Shown: positions 14,191-27,168 of the stretch, one piece after another | Layout of the letters: each line of letters begins with the position of its first letter | How positions within the stretch are numbered: the stretch's first letter is position 1 | From: Bedellia somnulentella | Lineage: Eukaryota > Arthropoda > Insecta > Lepidoptera > Bedelliidae | NCBI GenBank assembly: GCA_963576735.1 | Contig: OY755191.1 | Coordinates: 4,989,608 to 5,053,607 of the forward strand | Direction: 5' to 3' | Length of the DNA: 64,000 bases | Made by a program: the position numbers and the translations under genes | Notes under the pieces: generated by a model | What the model was told of the DNA's origin: nothing | Seen by the model: only the letters and a program-made list of their open reading frames with translations | The model's database searches: none

Positions 14191-16149
14191 TGGACAAATA
14201 TCTTGTATCTAACTGATAGTAATCTACAATTTACAACTGGTTTAGGAGGATAATATCATCCAATGATGCAAGTTTATTATAAAAATGATATAATTAAAAA
14301 GCGTTTCATTATATTGATGAGTACTATTCAAAGCATTACCATATCATATTTCTCCGAGTGATCACAGGTCGTTCACTCCGTTTAATTATAATATCATATT
14401 GGATCATCCCACGATATTTGCCGATGCATTTACTTTACTAAGTTTAATGGTGGAGTTAGTAACAGTGGGGCAACTACACCCACGGACTGAGATGCACAAT
14501 ATGTACTCAATCTTTCCGAAACAAAGGAAGATAATATTCAAAGGTTATTTGATTACGATAGATTATTTTGAAGATATGATGAGAATTCTAAAGTCTGCAT
14601 TTCAACAATAATATTATATTATCGTGATGAAATATATGTTATCTAAGAGGATATATCCACATTGAGCCTTATTTAAAATGTTAAATAAATGAAAGAATGA
14701 AGGATGAAAGATCATGTAATTAGCGAACTAACCTATGACACAGAACAGAAATACACTTAAGCGAATACCAAAGACCCCTATGAATGTCTTAAATTTCAGA
14801 ATACTCTGAAAAAGGTGATAAAAGACTAGCTGATACAATGATGCTAATAAAATCACCACTTTTGAGCTACCTTAAACAATCAGGCATTTTGCAGGACCAC
14901 TAAAGTAAAATATGATACAAAGTTATAATAAACAAACACAAAATAACTAAAATGTTTACCTTATCAAACACATATAAAGAAACTGTTATATTAACAGAGT
15001 AAATAGTTTAAGCCAAACCATCTTCAAACAAAAAACTTAACTCAAGTTCATCTAAAATATTTGCTGTCAACTACAAATATGTCCACCTATTTCTATGAAT
15101 ACTTTAATTGGTCAGTACATTACAACATTGTACAAAGTTACACTAGAGACTCCCACATGCACCGTCATTTATCACTTCACATGATTTGTGTCGTAGTAAC
15201 CAATGCCATTTAAGATTTTACGATATCAATACTATTGAACTGAGAGCATTACTCTTGGTTACCAAACAAGTAATCTAATTAAATTCAATTATTTTTTTAT
15301 GATAGATAATAGATTAACTACGTTGAGTAGTTCCACCTACGTTTTAAAAGTATTTACAACATTATTAATTTGATGCAAGTAACTCTTGAAGGAATTATTA
15401 GGTCCGCGTTTTGTTTATAATATAATAACTCTTAATTCCTCAATAAGACATTTAATACTTACAAAAAAAATAATGCAATGAATAACTTAGTCTGGTGAGA
15501 GAATCATCCAGAGAACGTTCAACATTTACGATTAGAATCATATACTTATTAGCCTTTTACGTCGTGTATAAGGATATCAGTAGCTTATGATACTTGTATT
15601 CTTATTCAGATAGTATACTAGTATCAACAGAATATCAAAGTGACTTTTGTTGGAATAGGACTCCATTTAAGTATACTCTCCGCAAAAATATATAGTCGCG
15701 AAATCGAAGTAAACCAATAAACCATTTCTCCTACAATCTACGATACTAGAAGCTCATGTTTCAACGCCAGTTTAAATACAAAGTGTTAATAGTAAGAAGC
15801 CCAAAGCGAATCAGATTAGCAACAAGGAAACATCGGCACAAAATACCGCAAACCTTCAAGGGTTGGTTGTGGAGAAATTTTAATCCCACTTCTGATGTAG
15901 ACACGCACGCCTATTACGACTTGTGGTGATTCGTTATTATGACATCTTATCTAATATTGTTAATCTTTTTACTTGCCACTTTCTTTGAGACAGCCGATGA
16001 AAATTGCTAAATCCAAAACGCCTACTCAACAAGATTAGCGATCGGAATATTACATGCTGGTGAAATAAGCTATTGTTAATTAATATTTCATCATTGTTGT
16101 TTGTTGATGCTGCTTTTTTGTAAGTGATTTAGGTTTGGCTAGTATTTTG
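14191..16149. other. Region with no recognisable gene
   Basis: AT-rich; the longest open frame is 70 codons (14399-14611 plus) and is unrecognised. Nothing else is supported. Confidence 0.4.
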
Positions 16150-16285
16150 ATGTGTATACGGGTCTTAGTACGATCATGGTTATATCGCGATCTCGTCGGA
16201 AAAGAGAGATAAAGATATACGATTCTTTGGAAGTGTGATAGAGATAGCTGTTTTAAGCAATCGTATTTTCAAGTTATTCTGAATA
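16150..16285 (+). mobile_element. Decayed internal LINE segment (pair with 58745-58870)
   Basis: The stretch around GAGAGATAAAGATATACGAT and GTGTGATAGAGATAGCT matches a stretch at 58745-58870 on the same strand. The second copy lies directly upstream of a family C LINE end, so both are probably coding remnants of the same LINE. Translation of the shared part gives R-D-K-D...S-V-x-E-I-A in both. Short and diverged, so the assignment is tentative. Confidence 0.4.
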
Positions 16286-18653
16286 AGACTAAGTGTTTGT
16301 CAATGTGATTGCAAGGAACAAGATCTCTATGGAAGTACTGTAGGGCAATTTCTGAGATTTATTAGCAATGTTACACGGGTAGGCGTTGCCAGGAAACTAA
16401 ATCATGCCGCCACTTACGGTTTATAAGACAAATTGAGTCATTTTGTAGGACGTTTAGGCTACCGATATAAGCATTTACTTTAAAGTCTAAATGCTCTGAG
16501 AGAACAGAGGTCTATTTGTAGGGCATAAGCACCTATACTCAAGAAAGTAACACTAAATAAAATATGGACTTCATCGATTTGAAACTTGTATTTGCGACAT
16601 AAATATATTCTGGTATTTACCTCCGAGCATTAGGTATAATTAAGATAGGATTTTAGAAGACATTAAGACATTATTTTATTTAAGATGTGCTGATGTGATA
16701 TGGAGCCGATTATAAAATTCTCAACTAACTTTGAACACAATAAGGTTTCAACGTAACATTACGACTATATTTCGGTAACATTCCTTACTCTCATTGACCT
16801 CAAAGTTTCGAAGTTCTTAGCGGAAATATATTTGTGTTCTTACACATCACTTGTCAGAAGTAATGAGATCTTCGTAATAGTGTTAGCCGCAACTAAACCG
16901 ACCTTGTCATGTCACAGTCCGAGAGTATTTATCAAATCATTTGTACAAATGACATCATCGGCGAACACACAAAAAATACTTTATTATTGTAAGCACAAAA
17001 AATGATGATTTGCTGAAGAGCTTTAGAATCAAGTCCAACAACTTGTTTTGAAGCTTAAGGCTTTGTGTGGTGTTCATCTAGTTTTAAGGCCACGATTTAT
17101 TTTTTGTTACGTTTAAAAATAGATTTTAAATTTAATACTATTGTAAACTAAGAAGTTGATTAATTGTGAACATATCTCCATAATGTCGTTATACCAAATT
17201 ATTTTGCCGAATAACTTTATAGAACGTGCTGCAATAAAGCAATTGAGACCGATTCTCTCTATGAGTAGACAAATTAACCCACATTTACAAGAGTGAAAGA
17301 AAAAACTGTACTTGCACTCCACTCAGTGATAGAATCTGTGGCTCACGTTGACTGTCACGTTAGCTGAATTAACATTCCTGATGAAAAAACTCCTTTACTT
17401 TTTGCATTTCAACACTAACTTACTCAAATGTCAGTGCTATCTTTATATCTTGTTGGATGGACTATTGGTGGGTTTGCCGGCAACTACTTTCGCTATATCT
17501 TGATGTTATATCCTTAAATGAATTGGCGCAATGATTAAATTAGGGAGTTTTGAGACCAGTAAGATAGCAATTAAGGTATTATAATTATCTCAGACATCTA
17601 TCATAATTACAATTATCTGTATGCTTGTTTGTTTGTAATGATTAGGCTCCGACAAATTCAACTGATTTCACAACTTCTCTCTTCAATGGGAAGTTAAAAC
17701 CAAAAGCTCTAGAAGAAAATATATACACACATATATACTACAGTCATAATATATGGGCAATATATGTGTAACAACCTACTCTCCCTACGGTTTTTTTTTT
17801 AAATAATAGCTAAATCTATCAAAAATGTGACCAATTGATTTAGTTTTATCCCAAAGACAACAACAAGAATCAAGACGACTATAAAGTGCTTATAATTACA
17901 ACATATTTCAAGAGAAAATACAAGTTTAATTTCTAGTTTGAAATATTCTGTTGGTCGAACGGCAGTCCATACAATCGATTGCGGTTTAGGTCCCGTAAAC
18001 AAATATAGGTTATGACGATAAAGTTTCAAATTCCAATAAGAAATACGAGTTTCTTGCCACGAGAACGGTTTAACCGCAAAAAAGAGGAACGGCTGCGCTT
18101 GCAGTTTTTATGATGAAAGATACTTCTAAATAAATATGTTTGTAGATGATCAAGTTTTGGAAATTGTAAAAGTCACAAAGGCAAAGAAGTTTTGCGGTAA
18201 GATATTCGACAAATATAATAGTTTCCATTATTATGTACGTTCAAAGAGTATCTAGAAATGAGCTTCTATAAAAACATCAAGTTTTTTATTTAAGAAATAA
18301 ACCAAACATAAATTTTAAATTAAGTATCACTCATATTTTTTTATGTTTCAGGAACAAACACATTACGCAAATCTGACTATTTTATCTTTATAGCACCTGT
18401 ATCCGTTTATAGCAAAGTATCGGTAAATAATATCTGAGTTCATTAATCTTCACTTTAAGACAAAGCCTCTATTCTTTGAAAGGAGGTGTATTATCATATA
18501 GTTGTACGGTTCAAAGATTATCAAAATTTGAGCTTGTCATATTTTTAAGGGGCAACCAGAGCTTTAGAATTTGTAATTCCTTAGCTACTCTTGAAAGTAT
18601 TTTGGGAAGAACAAATTAAAAATAAATACTTTATTGATATAATATGATAACGT
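16286..18653. other. Region with no recognisable gene
   Basis: AT-rich; open frames of 69 and 76 codons on the minus strand (17113-17322, 17799-18029) have no recognised motif. A run of short TATA/CACA repeats lies near 17718-17770. Nothing else is seen. Confidence 0.4.
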
Positions 18654-18775
18654 TGGTGATGGGTCTCCAGTCGCATCGCATAACAATCACCTGAAAGACA
18701 ATTGTCTCATATGCTACCCATGGCGTAATAGGGTAGTGCTATTCTAAGCCTACACCACACAGCGTAATTGTTAAT
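18654..18775 (-). mobile_element. Family B fragment, copy 2 (5' half)
   Basis: Reads in reverse complement as the 5' half of family B: GGTGATGGGTCTCCAGTCGC at one end and GGTAGTGCTATTCTAAGCC then CACCACACAGC at the other. The 3' half is missing. It lies about 30 bp from a copy in the opposite orientation (18805-19020), so the two form a loose inverted pair. Confidence 0.7.
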
Positions 18776-18804
18776 TTGAGCATTTAATTTGACCAGTACC
18801 CGCC

Positions 18805-19025
18805 CGCGTAGTGCCGGCTTAGAATGTATGGGTCTTTTAAAGTGGGTTTTGGGCGATGCGGTTGGAGACACATCACCAACGATACTTTATTTCTACTAAA
18901 TAATAATAATAAAAAAAATATATAATTATTCATTTTTCAAAAGTACATAAATATGTGTATAATGTGACTGAGAAGTTTCTAGCTCTGGCTATCCTTTTTT
19001 GGGATTATGGCCGTGAGTATATCTA
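18805..19025 (+). mobile_element. Family B short retroelement, copy 3, with A/T-rich insertion
   Basis: Family blocks GTAGTGCCGGCTTAGAATG, GGGCGATGCGGTTGGAGAC and CACCAACGATACTTTATTTC are clear. An A/T-rich stretch of about 70 bp (roughly 18899-18967) then interrupts the element before TCTAGCTCTGGCTATCC and GGCCGTGAGTATAT. About 30 bp after the 5' block are deleted. No coding capacity. Confidence 0.75.
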
Positions 19026-19451
19026 TCTTACTAATTTCAAGAAATAACGAATTACATCTTCAGGTCTTTACATTCGTCAAATCAACTGTTCTAAATAGTC
19101 ACCTCCTCTCCAAAATTGCATTTACATCATGTTCACCTATGGTTTGATCGGCTGACCTCGTTCCATAAACTGGACCGAAACACAAAAGAACAAAGAGATA
19201 CTGAACATCGCGTGCAACGAAACGCAATGTCTTGACTAATCATACCTTCGAGTCTATGCGAGATAAGTTGCGCTTAATTAAAATCGTTTGAAACAATATT
19301 CGGACTATAATCAAAATAAGCTAATTGACTGGTTTCTTTTATTCTGCACCGGTTCGAATGATGCCTTATGCTTAAATTATTTCTCGTTCATGATAATTAT
19401 AGCAAAAAAGATTTACTTTTACTTCGTTGGTTTATATTATTAATTGAGTTT

Positions 19452-19601
19452 ATACATAAATGCTCACGCCATTCGTTTCCATTGGAGTAGGCAGACAATT
19501 GGTCGTTACTTTTTACGATCCTGGCAAACCTATCGAAATTCGTTTACATTTATTATTCATTTCATACGTGTCCTTTTCCACTACATTACAGAGTGAGCAT
19601 G
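19452..19601 (-). mobile_element. Family C LINE 3' end, copy 1 (decayed)
   Basis: In reverse complement this matches the LINE C-terminal stretch: GCTCACGCCATTCG, GGAGTAGGCAGAC, TTACGATCCTGGCAAACC, followed by diverged sequence as far as about 19600. Several substitutions destroy the frame. The ATGT tail has largely decayed. Confidence 0.65.
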
Positions 19602-20089
19602 TATTAAAACTTTCACTAATATCTTTGCTAAATTAAGCTGTAAAAACGTAGCTTTTTCTCTTGTATTTTAACATATATAAATATAAGACATATGATTGAT
19701 CTAAAAACATTATATAATAAGAACTAAAAGCATACCCACATGGATAAAATATAAATACGAATGATAATGAAAACATTAATTAAAATTATTTATAATACTT
19801 CAAAAAGCTCTCTAAAATAACACTTAAAAATTTACTTTCTATACCGTTTTAATTAAAACTATTTTCTATAGGTACCAGCTACCTGAATTAACGAAGAGAA
19901 CAATAAGAAAAGGTTAAAACTTTCATGCACCGAAACATGCAGCGAAAGAAAGTGCAAAATGCCCTAAAGCTATTCATTTCTCTTACACCTTCATTTGAGT
20001 CCGATAATTATACGGTTGCTAGAGAGCCGCTATCGTAACTACTTTTAGATGGAATTCGCAGAAACACATATAAAAGAAGTTTAGTTTTA

Positions 20090-20120
20090 CGTGTTTAGTA
20101 GTGACAGCTTAGAATATCAC
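20090..20120 (+). mobile_element. Family B copy 4, 5' part (interrupted by SINE A)
   Basis: GTAGTGACAGCTTAGAATATC corresponds to the family B 5' block. The rest of the same element continues at 20512 after the inserted SINE. The 14-bp duplication TAAATTACATCTAC (20121-20134 and 20498-20511) marks the insertion point. Confidence 0.7.
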
Positions 20121-20134
20121 TAAATTACATCTAC

Positions 20135-20497
20135 AACCGTGATAGCCCGGTGGGTAGAACACTCGGTTATCGTGCAAACGACTAGTGTTCAAATCCTGGG
20201 TCGGGCCTACACCAATTTGTCTTTTCTAAAGACATATGTGTGGTTAATTTATCATGGTTGTTAACGGTGAGGGAAAACATCGTGAGGAAACCCACATGGC
20301 TGAGTTGTACTTAGTCATGTGACAGTGTATTCGTACAAAACGGCGATAGGCCTGCCCCTTACCACGTGAGTACACTGTCCATGCAAAACGTGGGCACTCT
20401 GAACACCAGGTGACAAAGTCACGTGATGTTCAGAAGTATTAGTACCTCTGCCAACCCCTTCGGGGATATTCGGCGTGAACGTTTATGTTATGTTATG
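20135..20497 (+). mobile_element. Family A tRNA-derived SINE, copy 1 (full length, with TSD)
   Basis: The 363-bp element starts ACCGTGATAGCCCGGTGGGT. TAGCCCGGTGG resembles an RNA polymerase III A box, and GTGTTCAAATCC resembles a B box about 35 bp downstream, which points to a tRNA-derived head. The body contains GGTGAGGGAAAACATCGTG, the most conserved part across copies. The 3' end is CTCTGCCAACCCCTTCGGGG followed by CGGCGTGAACG and TTATG repeats. A perfect 14-bp target-site duplication flanks it. It sits inside a family B element and is roughly 98% identical by eye to copy 4 at 36786, so it inserted recently. Confidence 0.92.
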
Positions 20498-20511
20498 TAA
20501 ATTACATCTAC

Positions 20512-20735
20512 TAGCGAGTGTCATAAGGGACGATTTGGGGTGTTGGGTGTGTTTAAGTAATGTTTGGGCGATGTGGCTGGAACCCATCACAAACTATCAT
20601 TTGTTTACCATATTTTTTCCACACAAATGCCAAAAGTGGCTAGTGAATTTCTTATTCTGAAGGTCAGGTTACCCCTATTTGGGATTTATAGACGTGTGTA
20701 TTGTATGTGTATGTACGTAAGTAAATTGTACGTGA
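20512..20735 (+). mobile_element. Family B copy 4, 3' part
   Basis: Continuation of the element begun at 20090: CATAAGGGACGATTTGGGGT, GGGCGATGTGGCTGG, AACCCATCACAAACTATC, AAAAGTGGCTAGTGAATTTC, TTACCCCTATTTGGG and ATTTATAGACGTG, then a GTATGTAC-type tail. Diverged compared with copies such as 35267. Confidence 0.75.
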
Positions 20736-23700
20736 CTTAGCATGACTTAATTCAGAAAAATAATACATCAACCAAACCAAAACATCAGGCGACAATATCC
20801 AACAAAGAAATTTTTGAGCGACTGAACAAAACCAGATACCACGTTAATAATGTAACTAAAAATCGTGGCACCGAAAAAATATTAATGTCAGTGAGATTGA
20901 AGCAATTGAGCAAAGCAATTCATTGTACTTTTAGAAAATAGCAAACAGCACAATGAAATCGTATTTCAACACTCAAATAGGCGTAACCGTATATAAATAA
21001 ATGTAAATAAGTGTAAATAGGTTACCCTTTTTGCTCCAACCAAACACGCGAAGGGCTCTTAATGTATTGGCAGACACGCAAACAGTCACTTCTTCACGTA
21101 ATTATTGCCGTTAATTTAAAAATAACTGTAATGAAACAAATCATGAGTTATAGCAATGTCTTTCGAAGTAATCCCCAAAGACTGGTCATAAATATGTTAA
21201 AATATTTATATCAAGACAAATTGCGATTTTGAAATAGTGTAAGGCCGTTTATAACAGATTATTGTTTTGTCAATAACAATATGACCATCCTTCTAGATGA
21301 TATAATCCAGCAGACCAAGTATTTATTACTAACGTATATGAATAAATAAACGTTAAATTATACACCAATGAAAATGTAATGCCTAAGAAAACAGCGGATT
21401 AATTGGATGCAGTACAAGTAGGAAGGAGTAAAACAAAGCACCATAAACACGAAGCGCGGGTCGTAACACCTAAAATTTATCGTCAGACGGGACACCGCTT
21501 AGACAATCGATAAGTATTGCCGCATCGATAAATTCTCACTACGATACAAGAATTAAGACTAACAGTTCACGCTCAAAAAGATTTATGAATCACGCTGTCC
21601 GGAAACAATTATCTTCAGACCCATGAGGTGGTCTTCCAGTGACAGCAAATTATCTTGCGGATTACGAAATTGGAGAACTGCTCAGATGCGTGACTAGATT
21701 GGCTTTCCTTCCTGGATTAGATAGAGTGACACACTTCGATAATGCATCTGCTGGTGAATTTGCATAGGCAACTTAAAGCTGGGAATAAGCATCTTCCATA
21801 CTGACCACAATTTTTCAATAAAATTGGTTAACATATGAGGACTAAGTAAAACTTAAATGTTTTAAAATCTACCACTAGCGATGTTTGAAATAAAAAACAG
21901 CTTGTAATAATTTGTATTTTGGCTGAACAAAAAAAACGAAGCTTCGACAAAAGGTAAGGCGAGAATACTCAAGTAATTATTACTGATTAGGCAAATACCA
22001 TAGAAGAACATAGCCCTACTTTGCTAACCATATTAGAGTGCGATTCAGTAATAAGAAAATTCTATAAAGTTAAACTTGAATGGAAGTAATTAACACTAGC
22101 CGTTGCGATAACTTGCGTAAAATTAACACAAGTTCTCACCTCGGAGCAGCGGGAACTATTACAGTTACATCATTTCGCACTTTATTCGTCCATCCTATAA
22201 TTTAGTAGGCATATCTTCCGACAGCCCATTCATTAAAGCACACGTTCCATTAGATAGTATTCGCAGATTATTGTAATATTCAAAATCTTCTTCGGCACTT
22301 TACAAATAAATCAATTCAAAATCGCATGTTTCATAATCGAAAATTTAAGTTTAATGAATGTATAATTTCTGTATTTTAGCGCGATGTTTTTGAAGCAGTG
22401 TATACAAATGTGGAGGTACAACATTCAAAGATCATAGATTGCTTCATAAAGTGCGCTCACGTTTCGCAGCTCCTGGGCACTATAATAAGCACATCCATAG
22501 TCGCGAGCTGACGGGATGGTGCAGTCACGAAGTGAGTTTGCGGTGCACTGGTACCATGTTACATGCTGTAAAATATTATTGAGACCAAATGAACGATAGT
22601 AAACTTGACAACCTAGAATTTCTACCACCTTTCATGTTTATGGGAGTATAAAACTCTGGGTGGGAATGAAACTGCTCGTATTTTAATTGCACTTTAATTA
22701 TTATGTTTTTGTTGAGTATACTAACGATCTACGTGTATTTATTAACGTAAAACATCATACGATTTCCAATTTGCGCAGAATCAAACTAGTATGACAACAT
22801 TAAAAACAACAAATTTTAACGTATAATTTTCAAATTAGTGACCCTAGTTATGGAAATAGAAATGTTAGAAAAGTAATTTTTGTTGATATGATAATTTTAA
22901 GGACCTATTACCTAGAAATAATTAAAATAATCTAGAAACTATATGTGCAAACGACTTTAGCGCACATTGTAACCCGTTGAGAAGATCGAAACATAAACTT
23001 GTGTTAGTTTTCGATGCACGTTTTCATGTAATGGCAGACACTTTGAAAGCAAAACATGACTTACTTCGTGAGAATCGAGAAATTTGCTAATAATTACTTA
23101 TTTTAGACATTTAAGTTAACCTACTATAGTCAAACACGACAAGCTAGACAAAAAACTATCAATTGAAATAAATAACTGTAAATTTTTAAGATTCGCACAA
23201 CGCTAACGAAAAGACAAAAGCACTAAAATTAATCTTTGTTGAAGAATTATACCTAACCACAATTTCAAATGAAGCTAAGTAGTGTGGTGGCATCACACAG
23301 ACCTTGACTAGACTAATTAGCAATTAGCAAATGAAGCAATGCGACCGCCCCTTGTACTCTCACTAGAATTGTGCATATCCATTTTTGCAACATGCCATAT
23401 TAAGTTTCATTACCATATCACTTTTATGTGTGGGTTTCTAGCCAAGCCAATATCATGATCTCGAAAACATCTAGGTTAGATATATTATGTGACTCCGGTT
23501 TTTTAATAATAATTATCTAGGAAAGAACAACTTTCGCTAAATGACAGAGAATTAAACGCAACATTTTTAAAATAATCTGGATAAGAAAAATAATAATAGA
23601 TTTTAAAGTTTTGAAAAGCTCAATTATATACGCCAAATATTTAATGATACAAGAATAGATAGTATATGAGTAAAAGTCAATTTAACAAACAAAATAAGTG

Positions 23701-26493
23701 CCATTGTTTTGCACACCATAAAAGACACAATATTGAGCTGATGAAACATAGTTTTGTCCCTAATATCTTGTAGCTAACACTACAAATAAACATTTAACGT
23801 TCTTTATATGTGACGATTGCGCAGTAATGTTGATTGGTTGCAATTTTCTATGATCTTAATCTAAATCTATAGCAACAAACAAGAAATAACAATTAGAAAA
23901 TAACTTTCTACGTTTTTTAACGAAGTTGTAAATATTAACCTGATTATTTAAATACTCTTTGAACGAGGCCGACCAAATTGATTGAATTAGGTATTGATTT
24001 TGCCGCATGGAAACCTGCGAGTGAAATCGACATTGGCGAATTATAAACACTATTAAAGCATAGTTTTCGTAGTGAAACGAGGTGGATTAAATTGTTATTT
24101 TTATACTGAGATCACGATTTATATCTTTATTAAAAACGGTGTCTGAATACCGAGGTTGATTTAAAAATAGTTTTGAAATTGATAGTTACTTAAAGTAGCA
24201 TGACATATTCGAATATTTACTCGAAATGAGCTATGACTCGCATGATCCAACTTCTAATTAGATGGTATTTTGAATTATAATTTGACAAAGAATGAGATAC
24301 TTCCTGTCTGATTTATTGAAGACCATGTTCCGGGATCTAAGTTCCATTTAGTACTTTCTATCTGTTCAACCATTAAAACTCTATCAGTTCTTTACAAACT
24401 TAAAATTACAAGCGAATATTTATAGGCGAAACACCACTATCGCAGAGCAACAGAATTAGATGCGCTCCATTAATACAGCGATAACGCAGAGTAATAATTC
24501 CACTTGAAACAAAAACTAGCTGATTTACAAGTCCATTGTACGCTAACATTATTCAAGACACATTTAGCGTTGCTAGAATAGTTGAAACTGGTTTAAAAAC
24601 AAGCACATAACATGTATTATCTCACTACAAGAAAACACTTAAGAATCTGTCAATAGAAAAAGGTAAATTCTAAAGTTACTCAAGAAACCAAAGGTCCCAT
24701 AGTAAATATCATTGCTCTCACCAAAGAGAAACAAAACACGGCACCATACATCTCAATTCCCGAGGGTATAAAAAAAAGCACATCGAAGCGACCACGGGAA
24801 TCAACTGCCACCCTCAATATAGATTGTTTATAGGACCCGTAGCGTGCCCTCGCCTGCCGTATGGGGGCTTACGGGAACCCAATAGTTTTTTATAGAGCCA
24901 TGATTATTTAGATATGACAGATATTGTCATCTTCACTATTATGACAAGAAACAAATGTTACGTTCTGACTGATGCTCAGACTCAAATGGTTATATGGTCA
25001 ATGGTAATAAATGAAATGCATTCATTGCATAGTAACTACGTTCGGTACTTTGCTAAGAACAGTACAAGTACTATCTTATAACGATTGGTTAGTAGAAAGG
25101 TAGATAATAATTTCAAGAAGTGTTGATTGCTCATTGCTTACATTTATCTAAATCTAGATATCCTTTCTGATTTTGACTTGACTAAAACTTTCCTTAAGGG
25201 GTGTGCATACTTTTTTACGCAATTTTTATCGAGATTATTTAGTTATTGTTTAAGTTTATTTCTACAGCTCTTTCTGCAGTTTGAACAGCAAATAGCGAGG
25301 TCTAAAATATAGCCAACTCTAACAAATTTATAATTCTACCAATGAATTCAATCACTAGTCACCAGTTAAGTCCCCCGTGATGAGAGAGCCGAATTCACTG
25401 CCCTCATCGACAAATTGCTTCCATAAGATAAACTATCTTTCGTGTTACTATGGGATGGAATTTTGACTAGTTGGAATTTGTTCGCTGCGATTTGTCATTC
25501 TGTTTAAATGCATTAAGAAAATTATAACTGATTTAAAGTGTATTCGTTATTGAAATAAATCAGATTTAAATATTTAATCAATAACAACACTCTCAAGCGC
25601 TCCTTTGATTAACATCGTATCAACTGGTTTAGATCTATCCTACATATGTGTGTATATTTAAAAAAATGTCGCATTGGTGTAAACTGAAATGGCATTTTTT
25701 TTGTAAATTTTAATAAATAAATAATAATATTAAAAAATATTCCTAAAACTTTATTTTAATTTAAAATAAATATCATTATATGGCAACTGTGTATCCTTTT
25801 ATCATAAAAACATTATACAAAATTCCCAAGACAACAAAACGCAAACCAACTGGACGATACACACATGTTTCTCTACAATTGCCGCAACAACAAAAACATA
25901 AGGCCGAACAAAGTAAACAAATCATTGTGCAGCAAAAAGAATATATTTGAATAAATTAGACCAAAAACAAATTACTTGTGACAATGGAACCGTTGCGCAA
26001 TTTGTGTTACAAACAAATAACTGTGACTGCGATGAGACCATTATGGGCGAGAATAACGTATGGGCTGACAAAACTTACGCCCATTTACCATTAATATAAA
26101 CAAAAGTAGATAATTAAGACAGTTTTTTAAAAGAATCGTTTCCAAACTACTTTGTGGCAGTATAAACACACAAATGAGAAGTTATTTTAAAGTGGCGAGT
26201 TTTCGATGAAAGTGTTTTTGAAGAAAGCTATATAGAATCGTAAAATCATGGATATAATGAAAAATGTCCATGAAATTATATCTATTAGTAACTTTTTTCT
26301 AGCAATAATCTAAATTCGTTGATTTGACTATCAGAACCAAACATTTAATTTCAATATTAGAAATGCTTTCCTAGTTTATATTACCGAAATAGTACAACAT
26401 CTGTCAGGCAGCAAATGACCGCTGCCATATGCACAAATAAAGTTAACCCCAATAGTATACTGAAAACAATTAAATCTAATATAGAAGTTGGAA
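20736..26493. other. Region with no recognisable gene
   Basis: AT-rich sequence with open frames of 60-67 codons only. A minus-strand frame at 22425-22628 is less AT-rich than its surroundings and could be part of an unrecognised exon, but no motif supports this. Segment 24740-24890 is also relatively GC-rich. No repeat family member was found. Confidence 0.4.
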
Positions 26494-26670
26494 GAACCGT
26501 GATAGCTCAGGGGGGACAACACGCGTCTATCATGCAGAGAGACGTGGGTTCAAATCGCGCGAATGGCTTGCACCACTATGTCTCTTTTAAAGTCAAAGTT
26601 GCAGTGGTTAATTTATTTTGTTTATAAACGGTGAGGGAAAACCCACATGGCTAAGTCATAGTTTAACACA
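26494..26670 (+). mobile_element. Family A SINE fragment, copy 2 (decayed)
   Basis: Starts AACCGTGATAGCTCAGGGGG and has a good B-box-like GTGGGTTCAAATCGC, then GTGGTTAATTTA and ACGGTGAGGGAAAACCCACA. About 15 bp of the conserved core are deleted, and the 3' half is absent after about 26670. An old copy with the clearest tRNA-like head of the family. Confidence 0.72.
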
Positions 26671-27094
26671 AGTACTCCTTTTTGTGCTTTGATATTTCAA
26701 ATTGTGAAAGTAAGACAAATGTCTTTGAAAATATAAGGTTTATACGAATATATAAGTATTGTAATAAATCTTATGTATGAGCGCATAAGGAAGATAAGGC
26801 ATGACTTCCAATCAATACAGTGATACATATAAAATAACAACTGTTGTTGAAAGTGACATTAATCTTGAACGCTTCCTTATTTTAAAGATCACGTTAACCC
26901 ATCAGTCTTAGTTATTTCCATCACAAGGAACATGGTGTATCCTTACAATTTCCTTTTGGTTGTATGTTTTGCTTCTCCTATATCGAAACACATTTCGTAA
27001 ATTAAAAGTGTATTTTATTAGAATGTTTTTGTTCATGCAATCCTCATGTGGAAATTATTTGCCTTCACGTGTATTTTATGTGAAGAAATAGATT
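26671..27094. other. Short unassigned interval
   Basis: AT-rich spacer between a SINE fragment and a LINE fragment; nothing recognised. Confidence 0.4.
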
Positions 27095-27168
27095 TGTCAG
27101 GATCGAGCAAAGTGGCGATCGATAGTCTCTACCTACCCCAATAGGAACAACGGGCGTAAGTATAAGTA
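27095..27168 (+). mobile_element. Family C LINE 3' end, copy 2 (short)
   Basis: TCAGGATCGAGCAAAGTGGC, ATCGATAGTCTCTACCTACC and CCAATAGGAACAACGGGCGT match the last ~20 codons and short 3' end of the family C LINE. It is strongly 5' truncated and the tail has decayed (TAAGTATAAGTAAG). Confidence 0.7.
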
